Source: an uncultured Verrucomicrobiota bacterium
Lineage (GTDB): Bacteria > Verrucomicrobiota > Verrucomicrobiia > Limisphaerales > CAIQOK01
NCBI GenBank assembly: GCA_903873415.1
Contig: CAIQOK010000128.1
Span: 1-44,169 of the forward strand
Direction: 5' to 3'
Length of the DNA: 44,169 bases
The notes under the pieces are model-generated. The model saw only the letters and a list, made by a program, of their open reading frames with translations, made no database searches and had not been told where the DNA came from. This document shows positions 33,834 through 43,729 of this stretch, piece by piece (the first letter of the stretch is position 1; the number at the start of each line of letters is the position of its first letter). Both the position numbers and the translations under genes were made by a program.

Positions 33834-34553
33834 TCAAAGCGTGAATCCGGCGGCAGCGGCATCCGCGGCAAACATCCTCACTGTGTCCAGCGAGAGCACC
33901 GTCAGATCCATTCCCGCCATCTTCTGCAGCTTGCCCAAAATGTCGTGCGGCACGGTCACAATCCCGCATCCGCAGGCGTCGGCCTGGAATATGTTCAGCA
34001 CCTCCCGCACACTGGCCCACAGCAGATCCGCCTTGGGCTGGTTCACCAAAAGTTTTCCGCACTCCACCATGAGCGGCATCGGATCCACCCCGGTGTCGGC
34101 AATGCGCCCGGCAAAGACGGAGACGACCGACGGGACGGCCGGGTTGAGCGCCGCAGCCACGCCACGAACCTGTTCCAGCGTCAGCAGGGCGGTGATGTTC
34201 AACTGCACCCCGGCCTGCGCCAGCTCACGCACCAGCGGCAACGCCGATTCACTGCGGGTGTTGGTGATCGGAATTTTGACGAAAACGTTCTTCTGCCATG
34301 CGGCGATCTTCAAGGCCTGCCGGTGCATCTCGGAAAACTCGTCCGAAAACACCTCAAAGGAGATCGGCTTGGTGGTGACAGTCTGCAGGATGTCCCGGGC
34401 GAACGCCTCGTAATCCCGGATCCCCGCCTTCCGCATGAGGGTGGGATTGGTGGTCATGCCCTGGATGAGGGGATTGTCGTTGAGACTGAGGATGCCGGCC
34501 TTGTCAGCGCCATCGGCGTAGATTTTGACTTTCAACTCTTGAAGGGTGTTCAT
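33834..34553 (-). CDS. tal: transaldolase
   Basis: Transaldolase moves a three-carbon unit between sugar phosphates, linking fructose-6-phosphate and erythrose-4-phosphate to sedoheptulose-7-phosphate. In 239 residues the (beta/alpha)8 barrel motifs are GMTTNPTLMRKAG and the catalytic lysine in NVFVKIPITNT (Lys93), then GVQLNITALLTLEQV and SVFAGRIADTG. This is the short, fructose-6-phosphate-aldolase-like subtype. It directly follows the decayed gmhB gene, with gmhA one gene upstream of that. Sedoheptulose-7-phosphate, a transaldolase product, is the GmhA substrate, which explains the placement. Confidence 0.93.
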   Translation of the reverse strand: MNTLQELKVKIYADGADKAGILSLNDNPLIQGMTTNPTLMRKAGIRDYEAFARDILQTVTTKPISFEVFSDEFSEMHRQALKIAAWQKNVFVKIPITNTRSESALPLVRELAQAGVQLNITALLTLEQVRGVAAALNPAVPSVVSVFAGRIADTGVDPMPLMVECGKLLVNQPKADLLWASVREVLNIFQADACGCGIVTVPHDILGKLQKMAGMDLTVLSLDTVRMFAADAAAAGFTL

Positions 34554-34590
34554 GATATGAATTCCGTGGCTGTTGGGCCGAGGCCCGAGT

Positions 34591-35133
34591 ATTAAAGGAT
34601 ACTACCTGCGGCATCGGCAAGATTGCGAGCAGAAAATCCGGCACCTGCCTCAGGACTTCGGCTTAACCGCGGTCGATGAGCACGGTGCGGCAGCCAGCAG
34701 CATTACCGCAATCAATGTCGCGCCATCGGTCCCCCCTCAAGCTGTGGGCCATATCAATGTGCAGCTCGGCTGCAGCCTTGAGCAGCATCCCCTGATGGGG
34801 TTTGCGACAGTAACAGGCCGACGCCCGCTAACAGGGGTGGAAGCAGACCTCGACCCGGTCGATTGGCAACCGGGCCCGAATGTGGAAATGGATTTGATTC
34901 ACAACGGCGCGATCAAGAGTGCCACGTCCGACGTCGGGTTGGTTGGTGGCAACAATCAGGACGAAGCCCGCCGCTTTGAGCCGCGCGCAGGTCCCGGGAA
35001 CCGCGGGCATAAGTTCAAACTCCCCAAGGCTCACGGGCGGATAAGGCTTGCCCCCCCTCTCCAAGGCGCGGTCGATGACGCCATCGCGATCCAGAAAAAC
35101 GGCCGGCCGCAAAGCGGGAGGATTCTCGGGCAT
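34591..35133 (-). pseudogene. gmhB: decayed D,D-heptose 1,7-bisphosphate phosphatase (gmhB), two in-frame stops
   Basis: Reading the minus strand in one frame from 35133 gives about 181 codons colinear with HAD-IIIA GmhB phosphatases, which dephosphorylate heptose 1,7-bisphosphate. It opens with AVFLDRDGVIDRALE (nucleophile motif), passes FVLIVATNQPDVGRG and CFHPC, hits TAG (34828-34830), continues with CYCRKP, GDRWRDID and GCRTVLIDRG, hits TAA (34663-34665) and then AEVLRQVPDF. The total matches GmhB length of about 180. Several conserved sites are also altered (RKPHQ where RKPKP is usual, one residue missing before GDRWRD), so decay is real rather than a single error. It lies between gmhA and tal. 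Confidence 0.8.
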
Positions 35134-35332
35134 GGGATGAAAAATGTTAACGAGCAGGGCGAAACCGGCATGAAGAACAGAGTGCCAAAGGGCTGGTGCA
35201 AAACCGGCGGCTCAGGTCAAGGTTCAGACAAACCTTCAATTTCGACCTGCAAACGCACCTCGGGGCTTCGCGCAGGATCGATAGAGGATCATGAGCAATT
35301 CTGCGGCTTTCCACCAGAATTCATGGCCCTTG

Positions 35333-35932
35333 TCACTTCGTGGATTCCCATTTGGTCTGGGTCAGCTTGAGTTTCGGGTGGGAGACGAGCAGATGCCAAA
35401 CGACGGCCTGAAAAGCCTCACTATGCGGGGTGACATGGGTCGGGTTCACGGTGGGGACGATGACACACGCGGTGGATTCCCGGGCGGTGTAGCCGCCGTC
35501 GCGACCCACGATCCCGACGACATCCGCGCCGACGAACCGGGCAAGCTGGATGGCGCTGACGAGATTCGGGCTGACGTTTTTCTCGAGATTGCCGCCGCCC
35601 ACGGAAAAAATGAGCAGGCCGTCCTTGGCGGAGATGCGGCTGCCCTTGAGCCACTCGGAAAAAATGGAAGGCCAGCCGTCATCGTTGGTTCGGGCTGTCA
35701 ACTCGGAGACGTTGTCGGTGGGGGCATAGGCCTCGAAGCCGCAGATCTTTCGGAAATCGTTCACGGCATGGCCGGCGTTGCCAGCACTGCCTCCCACGCC
35801 CAATATGAATAGACGGCCGCCCCGGGCACGGATCGCAGCAAGGATAACGGCGCAGCGCTCAATTGCATTAACATCAAGTTGTGAGGTGACCTGTTGGACC
35901 TCGGCAAGGAATTGCGCTGTGAAGGTGCTCAT
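35333..35932 (-). CDS. gmhA: phosphoheptose isomerase GmhA-like SIS protein
   Basis: GmhA isomerises sedoheptulose-7-phosphate to D-glycero-D-manno-heptose-7-phosphate, the first step to LPS core heptose. The 199-residue protein has the SIS fold: GGRLFILGVGGSAGNAGHAVNDFRKICG, then DGLLIFSVGGGNLEKNVSPNLVSAIQLARF and GADVVGIVGRDGGYTA. A DiaA-like relative cannot be excluded, but the hddA/hddC neighbours favour GmhA. I start at the ATG of MSTFTAQFL; a frame open to 36307 is much too long and composed of unrelated sequence. It is divergent from hddA across about 325 bases. Confidence 0.88.
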   Translation of the reverse strand: MSTFTAQFLAEVQQVTSQLDVNAIERCAVILAAIRARGGRLFILGVGGSAGNAGHAVNDFRKICGFEAYAPTDNVSELTARTNDDGWPSIFSEWLKGSRISAKDGLLIFSVGGGNLEKNVSPNLVSAIQLARFVGADVVGIVGRDGGYTARESTACVIVPTVNPTHVTPHSEAFQAVVWHLLVSHPKLKLTQTKWESTK

Positions 35933-36170
35933 ATTCTTGTGATAAAAGCACGGGAGACTCCAAAAATGAAGCAATAATTTTCCACCACCCGATTCCACAA
36001 TCCGGACTTGGACCCGTCCCCTCCCCGGAAAACATAAAGCCCTGTAAAATAAACAACAGCCCTTTCGGTCCAATTCCCCCTGCCGTTGATTACCCAATCT
36101 TTTGGTGTGTCCGGCACGGAAGCGGCTGTGAACTGGGCCCCGCCATAAACTCCTATGCTGCCATGATTGC
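35933..36170. other. divergent promoter region gmhA / hddA, left part
   Basis: About 240 of the 325 bases between divergent gmhA and hddA. It is more AT-rich than its surroundings and should hold the promoters for both directions. I cannot fix -35/-10 pairs with confidence. No small gene is supported. Confidence 0.4.
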
Positions 36171-36218
36171 CGGGGCTTTTCGGGTTTGGAAAGCCCCGCC
36201 CCAGGGGCGGTGTTTTTT
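36171..36218 (+). promoter_or_regulatory. two mutually exclusive hairpins, terminator-like, in the hddA leader
   Basis: Hairpin 1 pairs CGGGGCTTT (36171-36179) with AAAGCCCCG (36190-36198). Hairpin 2 pairs CCGCC (36196-36200) with GGCGG (36206-36210), is further extendable with CC/GG, and is followed by TGTTTTTT (36211-36218). Bases 36196-36198 belong to both, so forming one opens the other. Hairpin 2 plus the T run looks like an intrinsic terminator 40 bases before the hddA start, an arrangement seen in transcription attenuators. Confidence 0.5.
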
Positions 36219-36257
36219 CTTTCCTGCGCCGCCCACTTCATTCTTAATTCCCCTCGC

Positions 36258-37238
36258 ATGATAATATCCCGGTCACCTTTGCGGATCACCCTGGGTGGAG
36301 GCGGCACGGATCTGCCGTCCTACTACGAGCAGCACGGCGGATTCCTCATCGCCGCGGCGATCGACCGTTACGTCTACATCACGCTCCACGAGACCTTCGT
36401 TTCCGATTTGATCGTAAAATATTCGGAGCTGGAGCGGGTGCCGGAGGCGGCGCAATTGAAACATCCTATCATCCGCGAAGCCTTTGCCCTGCTGGAGATG
36501 AGCGGGCGCTCGCTGGAACTGACCTCGATGGCGGACATCCCGGCCGGCACGGGTCTGGGCTCCTCCGGGAGTTTCACCACCGCGCTGCTCAAGGCGCTTC
36601 ATGCCCAGAAAAAAGATCTGATCCACCCCGCAGAACTCGCTGCGGAAGCCTGCAATATCGAGCTGGGCCGGCTCAAGGAACCCATCGGCAAACAGGATCA
36701 ATACATCGCTGCCTATGGGGGACTGACCTGTTTCAAATTCCTGCCGGACGGCAGGGTGGAGGCTTGGCCGCTGCGGGTTTCCGAAGAAACCCGGGACAAT
36801 CTGGAGGACAATCTGCTGCTGTTTTTCACCGGTTATTCGCGCTCCGCCTCGGCCATCTTAAAGGAGCAGGACCAAAAGTCCAAACAGGCCGATACGGGGA
36901 TGACGGAGAACCTGCATTTTGTGAAGGATCTGGGGCAGCAGAGTCAGAGGGCGCTGGAATCGGGCGACCTGCCCGGGTTCGCCCGGCTGATGGATGTCCA
37001 CTGGCAGCGCAAAAAGGAGCGCAGCGGCGGCATGAGCAATCCCAAGATCAACGAGTGGTATGATCTGGCCATGGAAAACGGGGCGCTGGGCGGCAAACTC
37101 ATCGGCGCAGGGGGCGGGGGCTTTCTGATGTTTTACGCCGAGGACAAGGCGAGGCTGCGCCACGTCATGCGCCAGAACGGCCTAAAGGAAGTGCGTTTCC
37201 GCTTCGACTTCGAGGGCTCAAAACTCGTGGCTTCATGA
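36258..37238 (+). CDS. hddA: GHMP-family sugar kinase (heptose 7-phosphate kinase-like)
   Basis: A 326-residue GHMP kinase resembling HddA, which phosphorylates D-glycero-D-manno-heptose-7-phosphate at C1. Motifs: substrate-binding SRSPLRITLGGGGTDLPSYY, phosphate loop PAGTGLGSSGSFTTALLKAL (residues about 95-114) and C-terminal GGKLIGAGGGGFLMFY. I start at the ATG of MIISRSPLR; a start 24 codons earlier lies across the hairpin region and adds sequence unlike the family. Its ATGA overlap with the next gene means coupled translation. Gene neighbours, not sequence alone, give the heptose assignment. Confidence 0.85.
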   Translation: MIISRSPLRITLGGGGTDLPSYYEQHGGFLIAAAIDRYVYITLHETFVSDLIVKYSELERVPEAAQLKHPIIREAFALLEMSGRSLELTSMADIPAGTGLGSSGSFTTALLKALHAQKKDLIHPAELAAEACNIELGRLKEPIGKQDQYIAAYGGLTCFKFLPDGRVEAWPLRVSEETRDNLEDNLLLFFTGYSRSASAILKEQDQKSKQADTGMTENLHFVKDLGQQSQRALESGDLPGFARLMDVHWQRKKERSGGMSNPKINEWYDLAMENGALGGKLIGAGGGGFLMFYAEDKARLRHVMRQNGLKEVRFRFDFEGSKLVAS

Positions 37239-37963
37239 GCGCGCCTCTGGACATTCCGGTGGCCATTCTGGCGGGCGGTCTGGCGACACGGCTGCGACCG
37301 ATCACCGAGAGGATCCCCAAATCCCTGGTGCCGGTGGCCGGGAAACCTTTTCTAGCGCACCAGCTGAACATGCTCCACACCCGTGGCATTCGTCGGGCGG
37401 TGTTGTGCATCGGGCACATGGGTGACATGATCCGACGCGATTTCGGCTCGGAATCCTGCGGCGTCCAGCTTGAGTATTCATTCGATGGCGAAAAGCTACT
37501 CGGCACGGGCGGAGCCATCCAACGGGCCCTGCCGCAGCTTGGCCGGGAGTTTTTCGTCCTCTACGGGGATTCCTATCTGCCGGTGGACTACCGGCCGATA
37601 GCGGATTTTTTCCACCGCAGCGGCAAGCCCGGCTGCATGACGGTGTATCGTAACGAGGGACTCTACGACACCAGCAATGTGGTTTTCGAGGCTGGCGAGA
37701 TCGCGGTATATGACAAAAAAGCGAAGCTGCCGGAGATGCGGCATATCGACTACGGATTGAGCCTGTTCAAGGCCTCGGTTTTCGATGCACGCACCGCGGG
37801 TCAGGCTTTCGATCTGGCGGAAGTCATGGGGGAATTAGTCCGGAGCAGGCAATTGGCTGGATACGAAGTGCCGGAGCGGTTTTATGAAATGGGCTCGCCG
37901 GCGGGGCTGGAAGAATTGGAAAGGCTGCTCAAGGCGCTGCCCGCAGGAATTGCCAACTCATAA
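37235..37963 (+). CDS. hddC: sugar-1-phosphate nucleotidyltransferase (HddC-like)
   Basis: A 242-residue nucleotidyltransferase that joins a sugar-1-phosphate to a nucleoside. Motifs: PVAILAGGLATRLRPITERIPKSLVPVAGKPFL (nucleotide loop and Mg-binding site), LGTGGAIQRAL, FFVLYGDSYLPVDY, and YDTSNVVFEAGE. In context with gmhA and hddA it is best read as heptose-1-phosphate guanylyl- or adenylyltransferase; the base used cannot be determined. The start overlaps the kinase stop by 4 bases (ATGA). Confidence 0.85.
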   Translation: MSAPLDIPVAILAGGLATRLRPITERIPKSLVPVAGKPFLAHQLNMLHTRGIRRAVLCIGHMGDMIRRDFGSESCGVQLEYSFDGEKLLGTGGAIQRALPQLGREFFVLYGDSYLPVDYRPIADFFHRSGKPGCMTVYRNEGLYDTSNVVFEAGEIAVYDKKAKLPEMRHIDYGLSLFKASVFDARTAGQAFDLAEVMGELVRSRQLAGYEVPERFYEMGSPAGLEELERLLKALPAGIANS

Positions 37964-38020
37964 ATCCTGATTTCCCGGGACCGGTCATTTGAAAATCCGA
38001 CTGCTCTCCGGACGGTTGAA

Positions 38021-38596
38021 CTATTTGCCCGCCAAGGTTCTTACATCCACCGCCTCCATCCCTGCGCTGCGGATGGCCCGCATCCCCAGGTCAGTGTCTT
38101 CATAGCCGCGGCAGAAGCGGGGTTCCACGCCGATGCGCCGGGCCGCCTCAAGGAAGATATCCGGGGCCGGCTTCTGGTTTTGAACCATCTCGCTGGTGAC
38201 GACTGCCCCGAAAAGATGCCGGATTTTGAGGTGCTCCAAAACGTCATTGATGATTTTATGGGTACCGCCGGAAGCCACGGCCATGGGCAGTTTTCCGTGA
38301 TTCGCCCGGGCCACCTCCACCACCGCGTGAATGGGTTGGACCTGGCCCATCAGCGGCAGGTAAGCCTCTTCCTTTTCGTGGGCGACGGCGATATGGTCCA
38401 GCGATCGGCCCTGCTCCAAGGCGAGCATTTTGAGGATGTCGCGCGAGGGCACGCCGCCAAGGGCGTAAAAGCGGTCCTCAGGCAGGTACAGGTTGTGTCG
38501 ATTGAGAACGATCTGCCAGGCGTGCCAGTGCAGCGGCATGGTGTCGGCAAGCGTGCCGTCGCAGTCAAAAATAAGGGCTTTAATTTGGGTTTTCAT
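38021..38596 (-). CDS. HAD-superfamily phosphatase, beta-phosphoglucomutase-like
   Basis: A 191-residue HAD hydrolase of the beta-phosphoglucomutase/phosphoglycolate type: nucleophile loop LIFDCDGTLADTMPLHWHAW (Asp nucleophile), cap with LGGVPSRDIL, AVASGG and NQKPAPDIFLEAARRIGVEP, then YEDTDLGMRAIRSAGM. It is a different HAD subclass from GmhB. Its ATG overlaps the upstream alpha/beta-hydrolase stop by 4 bases, so it belongs to the prfA operon, not the heptose operon. It is the nearest intact phosphatase to the broken gmhB and may or may not compensate. Confidence 0.85.
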   Translation of the reverse strand: MKTQIKALIFDCDGTLADTMPLHWHAWQIVLNRHNLYLPEDRFYALGGVPSRDILKMLALEQGRSLDHIAVAHEKEEAYLPLMGQVQPIHAVVEVARANHGKLPMAVASGGTHKIINDVLEHLKIRHLFGAVVTSEMVQNQKPAPDIFLEAARRIGVEPRFCRGYEDTDLGMRAIRSAGMEAVDVRTLAGK

Positions 38597-39464
38597 TGCA
38601 AAAAGGTGTTGAAGAAATTGAGGACCAAGCTGGAATATTGAGCCGGGGAAAAGGCGAGCAGATCCTGATGCCGGGCCCCGACAAAAGGCGCAAATTGTTT
38701 CGGAGCGGCGGCGCGGTTGAAAATCTCCCCGGCTTCGGCAAACTTCGTGTCACGATCCTCCGTGCCTGCCATGAACAGCTTCGGCACCCCGATCTTCCCC
38801 ACCGCATCAACCACCTGCAAATCCCCGACCCGGCAACCGATCCGCAACGGCAGCTGAAGGGTAAGCAGCGGCGACAAACAGCGGGCGAACCTACCCAGGC
38901 GGATTTCGATTCGATCCTTTGTGGCCTCCTCAATGGTGGGATAGACCATTTCCAAAACGAGGGCCTGCACCTCCAAAGCAGGGCGGGCCAAAGCGGCGGC
39001 GGCGGCTCCCATTGAAACGCCGAGCACGCCGACCGGCTTGCCAGGAAACCGTTGTTTTACAAAAGCCACGGCAGCTCGGGAGTCAAGACTTTCCAAGTGG
39101 CCAAAGATGATGCGGGCTCCTGGACTTTCTCCATGAGCCTGAAAATCAAACATCAAGACGGCATAGCCGGCCGCCTTGAGCATTTGGGCACGGGTCACAA
39201 GAGTGGTCTTGTCGGAGCGCACGCCATGCTGCAAAACCACAACCCCGCGGTTGGTCACCGAAGCCGCCAGCCAGCCGTGAATGGTCGAGCCGCTGACGCT
39301 GGGAAAAGTGACGGCTTCGACGACCAGATTGGCTGGCATCTGCGTGGCATGGTTATGGGCGCGGCAGAGATCTGCCCCAATCACCCACACTGCCACCAAG
39401 GCCGCAACCAGTAGCAGTATGGCGGCAATCCCAAAGCGCTTTCCCTGACTCAATCCCCTCCCCC

Positions 39465-39468
<4 letters not shown>
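38593..39468 (-). CDS. alpha/beta hydrolase with N-terminal membrane anchor
   Basis: A 291-residue alpha/beta hydrolase. Residues 11-32 form a membrane helix. The catalytic serine elbow is GVLGVSMGAAAA (Ser152), the oxyanion region is VVLQHGVRSDK, and the C-terminal acid/His region reads LFMAGTEDRDTKF and GARHQDLLAF. Members of this class cleave esters, amides or peptides; the substrate is unknown. It starts within the last 4 bases of prfA, so it is translated as part of the release-factor operon, where prmC is found in many bacteria. Confidence 0.83.
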
Positions 39469-40544
<1,076 letters not shown>

Positions 40545-40661
40545 GGGCAAAGGGGCTTCTCAAATTGGCTGAGGGCAGGATTACGGCCCGGGCCTGCTCC
40601 TTCTCCGCAGTCAAATGCCCGCCGGAAACAAACAAATGACCGACCCGGGTGGGGGCCGGAA

Positions 40662-40704
40662 AAGCAAGCGCCCGCGGATCCGAAGCCGACGGAACCGCGG
40701 GCGC
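40662..40704 (-). terminator. terminator after rpmE
   Basis: A perfect 10-base stem GCGCCCGCGG (40668-40677) with CCGCGGGCGC (40695-40704) is followed on the minus strand by TTGCTTTTCC. It lies just downstream of the rpmE stop and should isolate rpmE from prfA. Confidence 0.65.
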
Positions 40705-40715
40705 TGCCGGAAAAA

Positions 40716-40961
40716 CTACTTTTTCTTCTTCTTTGTCGCCGCAAACGCCTCCTGGGCAGCCTGCGTCTTGGCGGCGCGCTGCTGGAACTTGTCCACGCGA
40801 CCCGCGGTGTCGACGAACTTCTGCTGTCCGGTGTAAAAGGGATGGCAAACGTTGCAAATGCCCACGATGGTCGTGGACTTGGTGGAGCGGGTCTTGATCA
40901 CGTTGCCGCAGGCGCAACGGATTTCCGCATCCAGATATTTCGGATGAATGTCAGCTTTCAT
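40716..40961 (-). CDS. rpmE: 50S ribosomal protein L31
   Basis: L31 bridges the ribosomal subunits. The 81-residue sequence starts [20 protein letters not shown] and carries the zinc-binding (C+) form: cysteines of CACGN and [24 protein letters not shown]. The tail is Lys-rich (ATKKKKK). Position just before prfA is usual. A -35/-10 pair precedes it and a terminator follows, so it is probably a single-gene unit. Confidence 0.97.
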   Translation of the reverse strand: MKADIHPKYLDAEIRCACGNVIKTRSTKSTTIVGICNVCHPFYTGQQKFVDTAGRVDKFQQRAAKTQAAQEAFAATKKKKK

Positions 40962-40973
40962 AAAAGGCCTTCC

Positions 40974-41001
40974 ATCCTACCATTCAGAGCGCCGAAGACA
41001 A
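40974..41001 (-). promoter_or_regulatory. candidate promoter of rpmE
   Basis: On the minus strand TTGTCT (41001-40996), 16 bases, TAGGAT (40979-40974). The rpmE start codon is 12 bases beyond the -10 box, so the leader would be very short. Confidence 0.35.
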
Positions 41002-41148
41002 GCAGGAAATTACAGCCGGAAGAGGATCGCCGCTCTCCACGGCAAATCCACCCGTTGAAAGATACCGAAAGGGGGAAAAGCGTCTCGAAAACCTTTGCTT
41101 CGGTTTTGCGGCGCGGTAAAACTACCCTGAAAACGGAATAGAAAACTT

Positions 41149-41757
41149 ATGCTAAATGATCTGGGTGAATTGAAAGAACTGGTCGCCGCCATCAAGGCCG
41201 ATCATCAGGCGCAAAAAGAAAAAGAACGGCGCGAATCGTGGGTCAAATACGTCTCTCTCTCGATGATTTTTCTCGCGGTGCTCGCGGCCGTCGCCACCCA
41301 GCGGGCCGGCGGCCTCTCCTCGGCGGTCATGAAACAACTCAACGAGGCAACCTTCAACCAGACCAGTGCCTCGGACCAGTGGTCCTTTTACCAGGCCAAG
41401 TCCATAAAGGAAAACCTCTATCAACTGGAGCGCGAACGCCTCTCCGCCACTGCCGGGATCGACCCCAAAACCCTGGCCACCATGGACGCGAAGCTGCTGA
41501 AGTATGCCGGGGAGAAGAAGGACATTACCAAGCTGGCCAAGGATTTTGAGGAGCGGCGAGACGAGGCTCGCGCCAAGGCCGGCCGGGCGGCAGATCTGGG
41601 CGGCAAAATGGGGCTCGTGGTTTCGGTGTTCCAGATCGCCATCGCGCTGGGCGGCATCTGTATGGTCATGAAGAAGCGCTGGCTGTGGTTCGCCTCCCTG
41701 CTGGCCGGCAGCGCGGCGGCGGCTCAAATGACCCACTTGATGCTCCTGAAATTCTAA
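41149..41757 (+). CDS. DUF4337-family membrane protein
   Basis: A 202-residue protein with an N-terminal helix after KERRESWVKYVSLSMIFLAVLAAVATQ, a periplasmic or cytoplasmic middle containing the DUF4337 hallmark SASDQWSFYQAKSIKENLYQLE, a coiled-coil-like stretch, and two C-terminal helices (LVVSVFQIAIALGGICMVM; LWFASLLAGSAAAAQ). The family is common in Gram-negatives and has no known activity. It precedes trpF by 63 bases, which may be chance. Confidence 0.8.
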   Translation: MLNDLGELKELVAAIKADHQAQKEKERRESWVKYVSLSMIFLAVLAAVATQRAGGLSSAVMKQLNEATFNQTSASDQWSFYQAKSIKENLYQLERERLSATAGIDPKTLATMDAKLLKYAGEKKDITKLAKDFEERRDEARAKAGRAADLGGKMGLVVSVFQIAIALGGICMVMKKRWLWFASLLAGSAAAAQMTHLMLLKF

Positions 41758-41820
41758 CCGCCACAGGGCGCGATACACCGTTGAGCTTCAACTCAAGTCG
41801 TGGGAGACTCGCCCGGCACC

Positions 41821-42438
41821 ATGAGCGTTCAAGTTAAAATTTGCGGCATCACCAGCATCGCCGACGCACTGACCGCTGCCCAGGCGGGTGCGGACATGAT
41901 TGGACTCATGTTTTATGAAAAAAGCCCCCGGCACATAGCGCCTGGATTGGCCGCGCAAATCGCCCGCTCCCTGCCCCCCTTTGTTGTCAGGGTGGGCGTC
42001 TTTGTCAATCCCACCGAAAACGAAGTGCTCCGCGCAATTGGCGAATGCGGGGTTTCTCTCCTGCAATTCCATGGAGACGAAACGCCTGAATTCTGCACCG
42101 GTTTTGGCATGATGAGCATGAAAGCCTTCCGTATCCGGGACGAAACCTCGCTGGCGCCCCTGCCCGTTTTCCCGACCGACGCCTATTTGCTGGACGCGTA
42201 TTCCGCCGGCGGACTGGGCGGGACGGGGGAGAAGTTCAACTGGGATTTGGCCGTTGCGGCCAAGCGTTTCGGAAAGCCCGTTTTCCTGGCCGGCGGCCTC
42301 ACTCCGGACAATGTGGCGGCCGCGGTCCGTCAGGTGCGCCCCTTCGGAGTCGATGTGTCCAGCGGTGTGGAGTCAACCCCGGGTTGCAAAGATGCCGCAA
42401 AGGTCCGGGCGTTCATCGCCGCAGCCAAGAGCGTTTAA
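41821..42438 (+). CDS. trpF: phosphoribosylanthranilate isomerase
   Basis: TrpF carries out the Amadori step of tryptophan synthesis. The 205-residue barrel has the catalytic cysteine in [12 protein letters not shown] and the aspartate in [20 protein letters not shown], with [15 protein letters not shown] and [16 protein letters not shown] at the C-terminus. I use the ATG of MSVQVKICG, which puts the catalytic Cys near residue 8 as usual. trpB follows 76 bases later. Confidence 0.96.
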   Translation: MSVQVKICGITSIADALTAAQAGADMIGLMFYEKSPRHIAPGLAAQIARSLPPFVVRVGVFVNPTENEVLRAIGECGVSLLQFHGDETPEFCTGFGMMSMKAFRIRDETSLAPLPVFPTDAYLLDAYSAGGLGGTGEKFNWDLAVAAKRFGKPVFLAGGLTPDNVAAAVRQVRPFGVDVSSGVESTPGCKDAAKVRAFIAAAKSV

Positions 42439-42514
42439 CCCCCGCGCGGCGCTCGCGGCGTCTCCGTATCAAATAAACCTTTGCCTCGGCTCCTCTTTCC
42501 ATGAAAATCAGCCT

Positions 42515-43729
42515 ATGAGTTCAGTTGTTTCAGAAACGTTGCCCGATGCCCAAGGCCACTTCGGCCAATATGGGGGACGCTATGTCCCCGAGACCCTGAT
42601 GCACCCGCTGCAGGAACTGGAGGCCGAATATTTCCGGGCCCGGCAGGATCCGGAATTCCAGCTCGAACTCTCCTATTATCTCAAGGAATTTTGTGGACGC
42701 CCGACACCCCTCTACTTTGCAGAGCGACTGACTCGCGAACTGGGCGGAGCCAAGATCTATCTCAAGCGCGAAGATCTTCTCCACACCGGAGCGCACAAGA
42801 TCAACAACGCCCTGGGCCAGATCCTGCTGGCCAAGCGCATGGGCAAAACCCGCATCATCGCCGAAACGGGCGCCGGACAGCACGGTGTGGCTACGGCCAC
42901 GGTGAGCGCCATGTTCGGCATGAAGTGCGTCATCTACATGGGGGCCGTGGATTGCGAGCGGCAGATGCTTAACGTCTACCGCATGAAAATGCTCGGCGCG
43001 GACGTGGTGCCGGTGCAGGCGGGCCAGAAAACCTTGAAGGAGGCGGTCAACGAGGCCATGCGCGACTGGGTCAGTAATATCCGCGGCACGCATTACATTC
43101 TCGGCACAGCTTATGGCGCCCACCCCTACCCGCTCATGGTGCGGAATTTTCAGCGCGTTATTGGCGATGAAGCCCGCGCCCAGATTTTGGAAAAGGAAAA
43201 ACGCCTCCCGGATCTGCTGCTCGCCTGCGTCGGTGGCGGATCCAATGCCATCGGCCTGTTTTATCCCTTTCTGGACGATACCAGCGTGAAGATGGTGGGC
43301 GTGGAAGCGGGCGGCCTAGGAATCCAGCCTGAACAGCACGCGGCCCGATTCCAAGGTGGATCGCTGGGTGTTTTGCAAGGCACCCGCAGCTACATTCTGC
43401 AAGATGAGTTCGGCCAAATTCAATCTACCCATAGTGTCAGCGCGGGATTGGACTATGCCGCCGTGGGGCCGGAGCATGCGTTCCTTCGTGATGCCAACCG
43501 GGTGGAATACACCTACGCCACCGACGATCAGGCACTTGAGGCATTCATGAAACTGGCCCGGACTGAGGGAATCATTCCGGCGCTCGAAAGTTCCCACGCT
43601 ATTGCCGAGTGCATGGTGCGTGCGCCAAAAATGGGTAAGAACGAGTTGATCATTGTGAATCTGTCAGGCCGCGGCGACAAGGATGTGGCCCAAGTGGCAC
43701 CCAAGGTCGGGTTGCAAATGCCAAAGTAA
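42515..43729 (+). CDS. trpB: tryptophan synthase beta chain
   Basis: TrpB condenses indole with serine, using PLP. In 404 residues the PLP lysine lies in [17 protein letters not shown], followed by [30 protein letters not shown] and the potassium/PLP tail [24 protein letters not shown] and [12 protein letters not shown]. The start ATG is chosen because the extended frame upstream runs back through trpF. trpA would be expected next, but the 440 bases to the window edge hold no trpA. Confidence 0.97.
   Translation: MSSVVSETLPDAQGHFGQYGGRYVPETLMHPLQELEAEYFRARQDPEFQLELSYYLKEFCGRPTPLYFAERLTRELGGAKIYLKREDLLHTGAHKINNALGQILLAKRMGKTRIIAETGAGQHGVATATVSAMFGMKCVIYMGAVDCERQMLNVYRMKMLGADVVPVQAGQKTLKEAVNEAMRDWVSNIRGTHYILGTAYGAHPYPLMVRNFQRVIGDEARAQILEKEKRLPDLLLACVGGGSNAIGLFYPFLDDTSVKMVGVEAGGLGIQPEQHAARFQGGSLGVLQGTRSYILQDEFGQIQSTHSVSAGLDYAAVGPEHAFLRDANRVEYTYATDDQALEAFMKLARTEGIIPALESSHAIAECMVRAPKMGKNELIIVNLSGRGDKDVAQVAPKVGLQMPK

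Noticed and set aside
34828-34830. TAG in gmhB as recoded codon (pyrrolysine or readthrough)
   Set aside because: A second stop of another type (TAA) follows in the same frame, and conserved residues around it have changed; decay is simpler.
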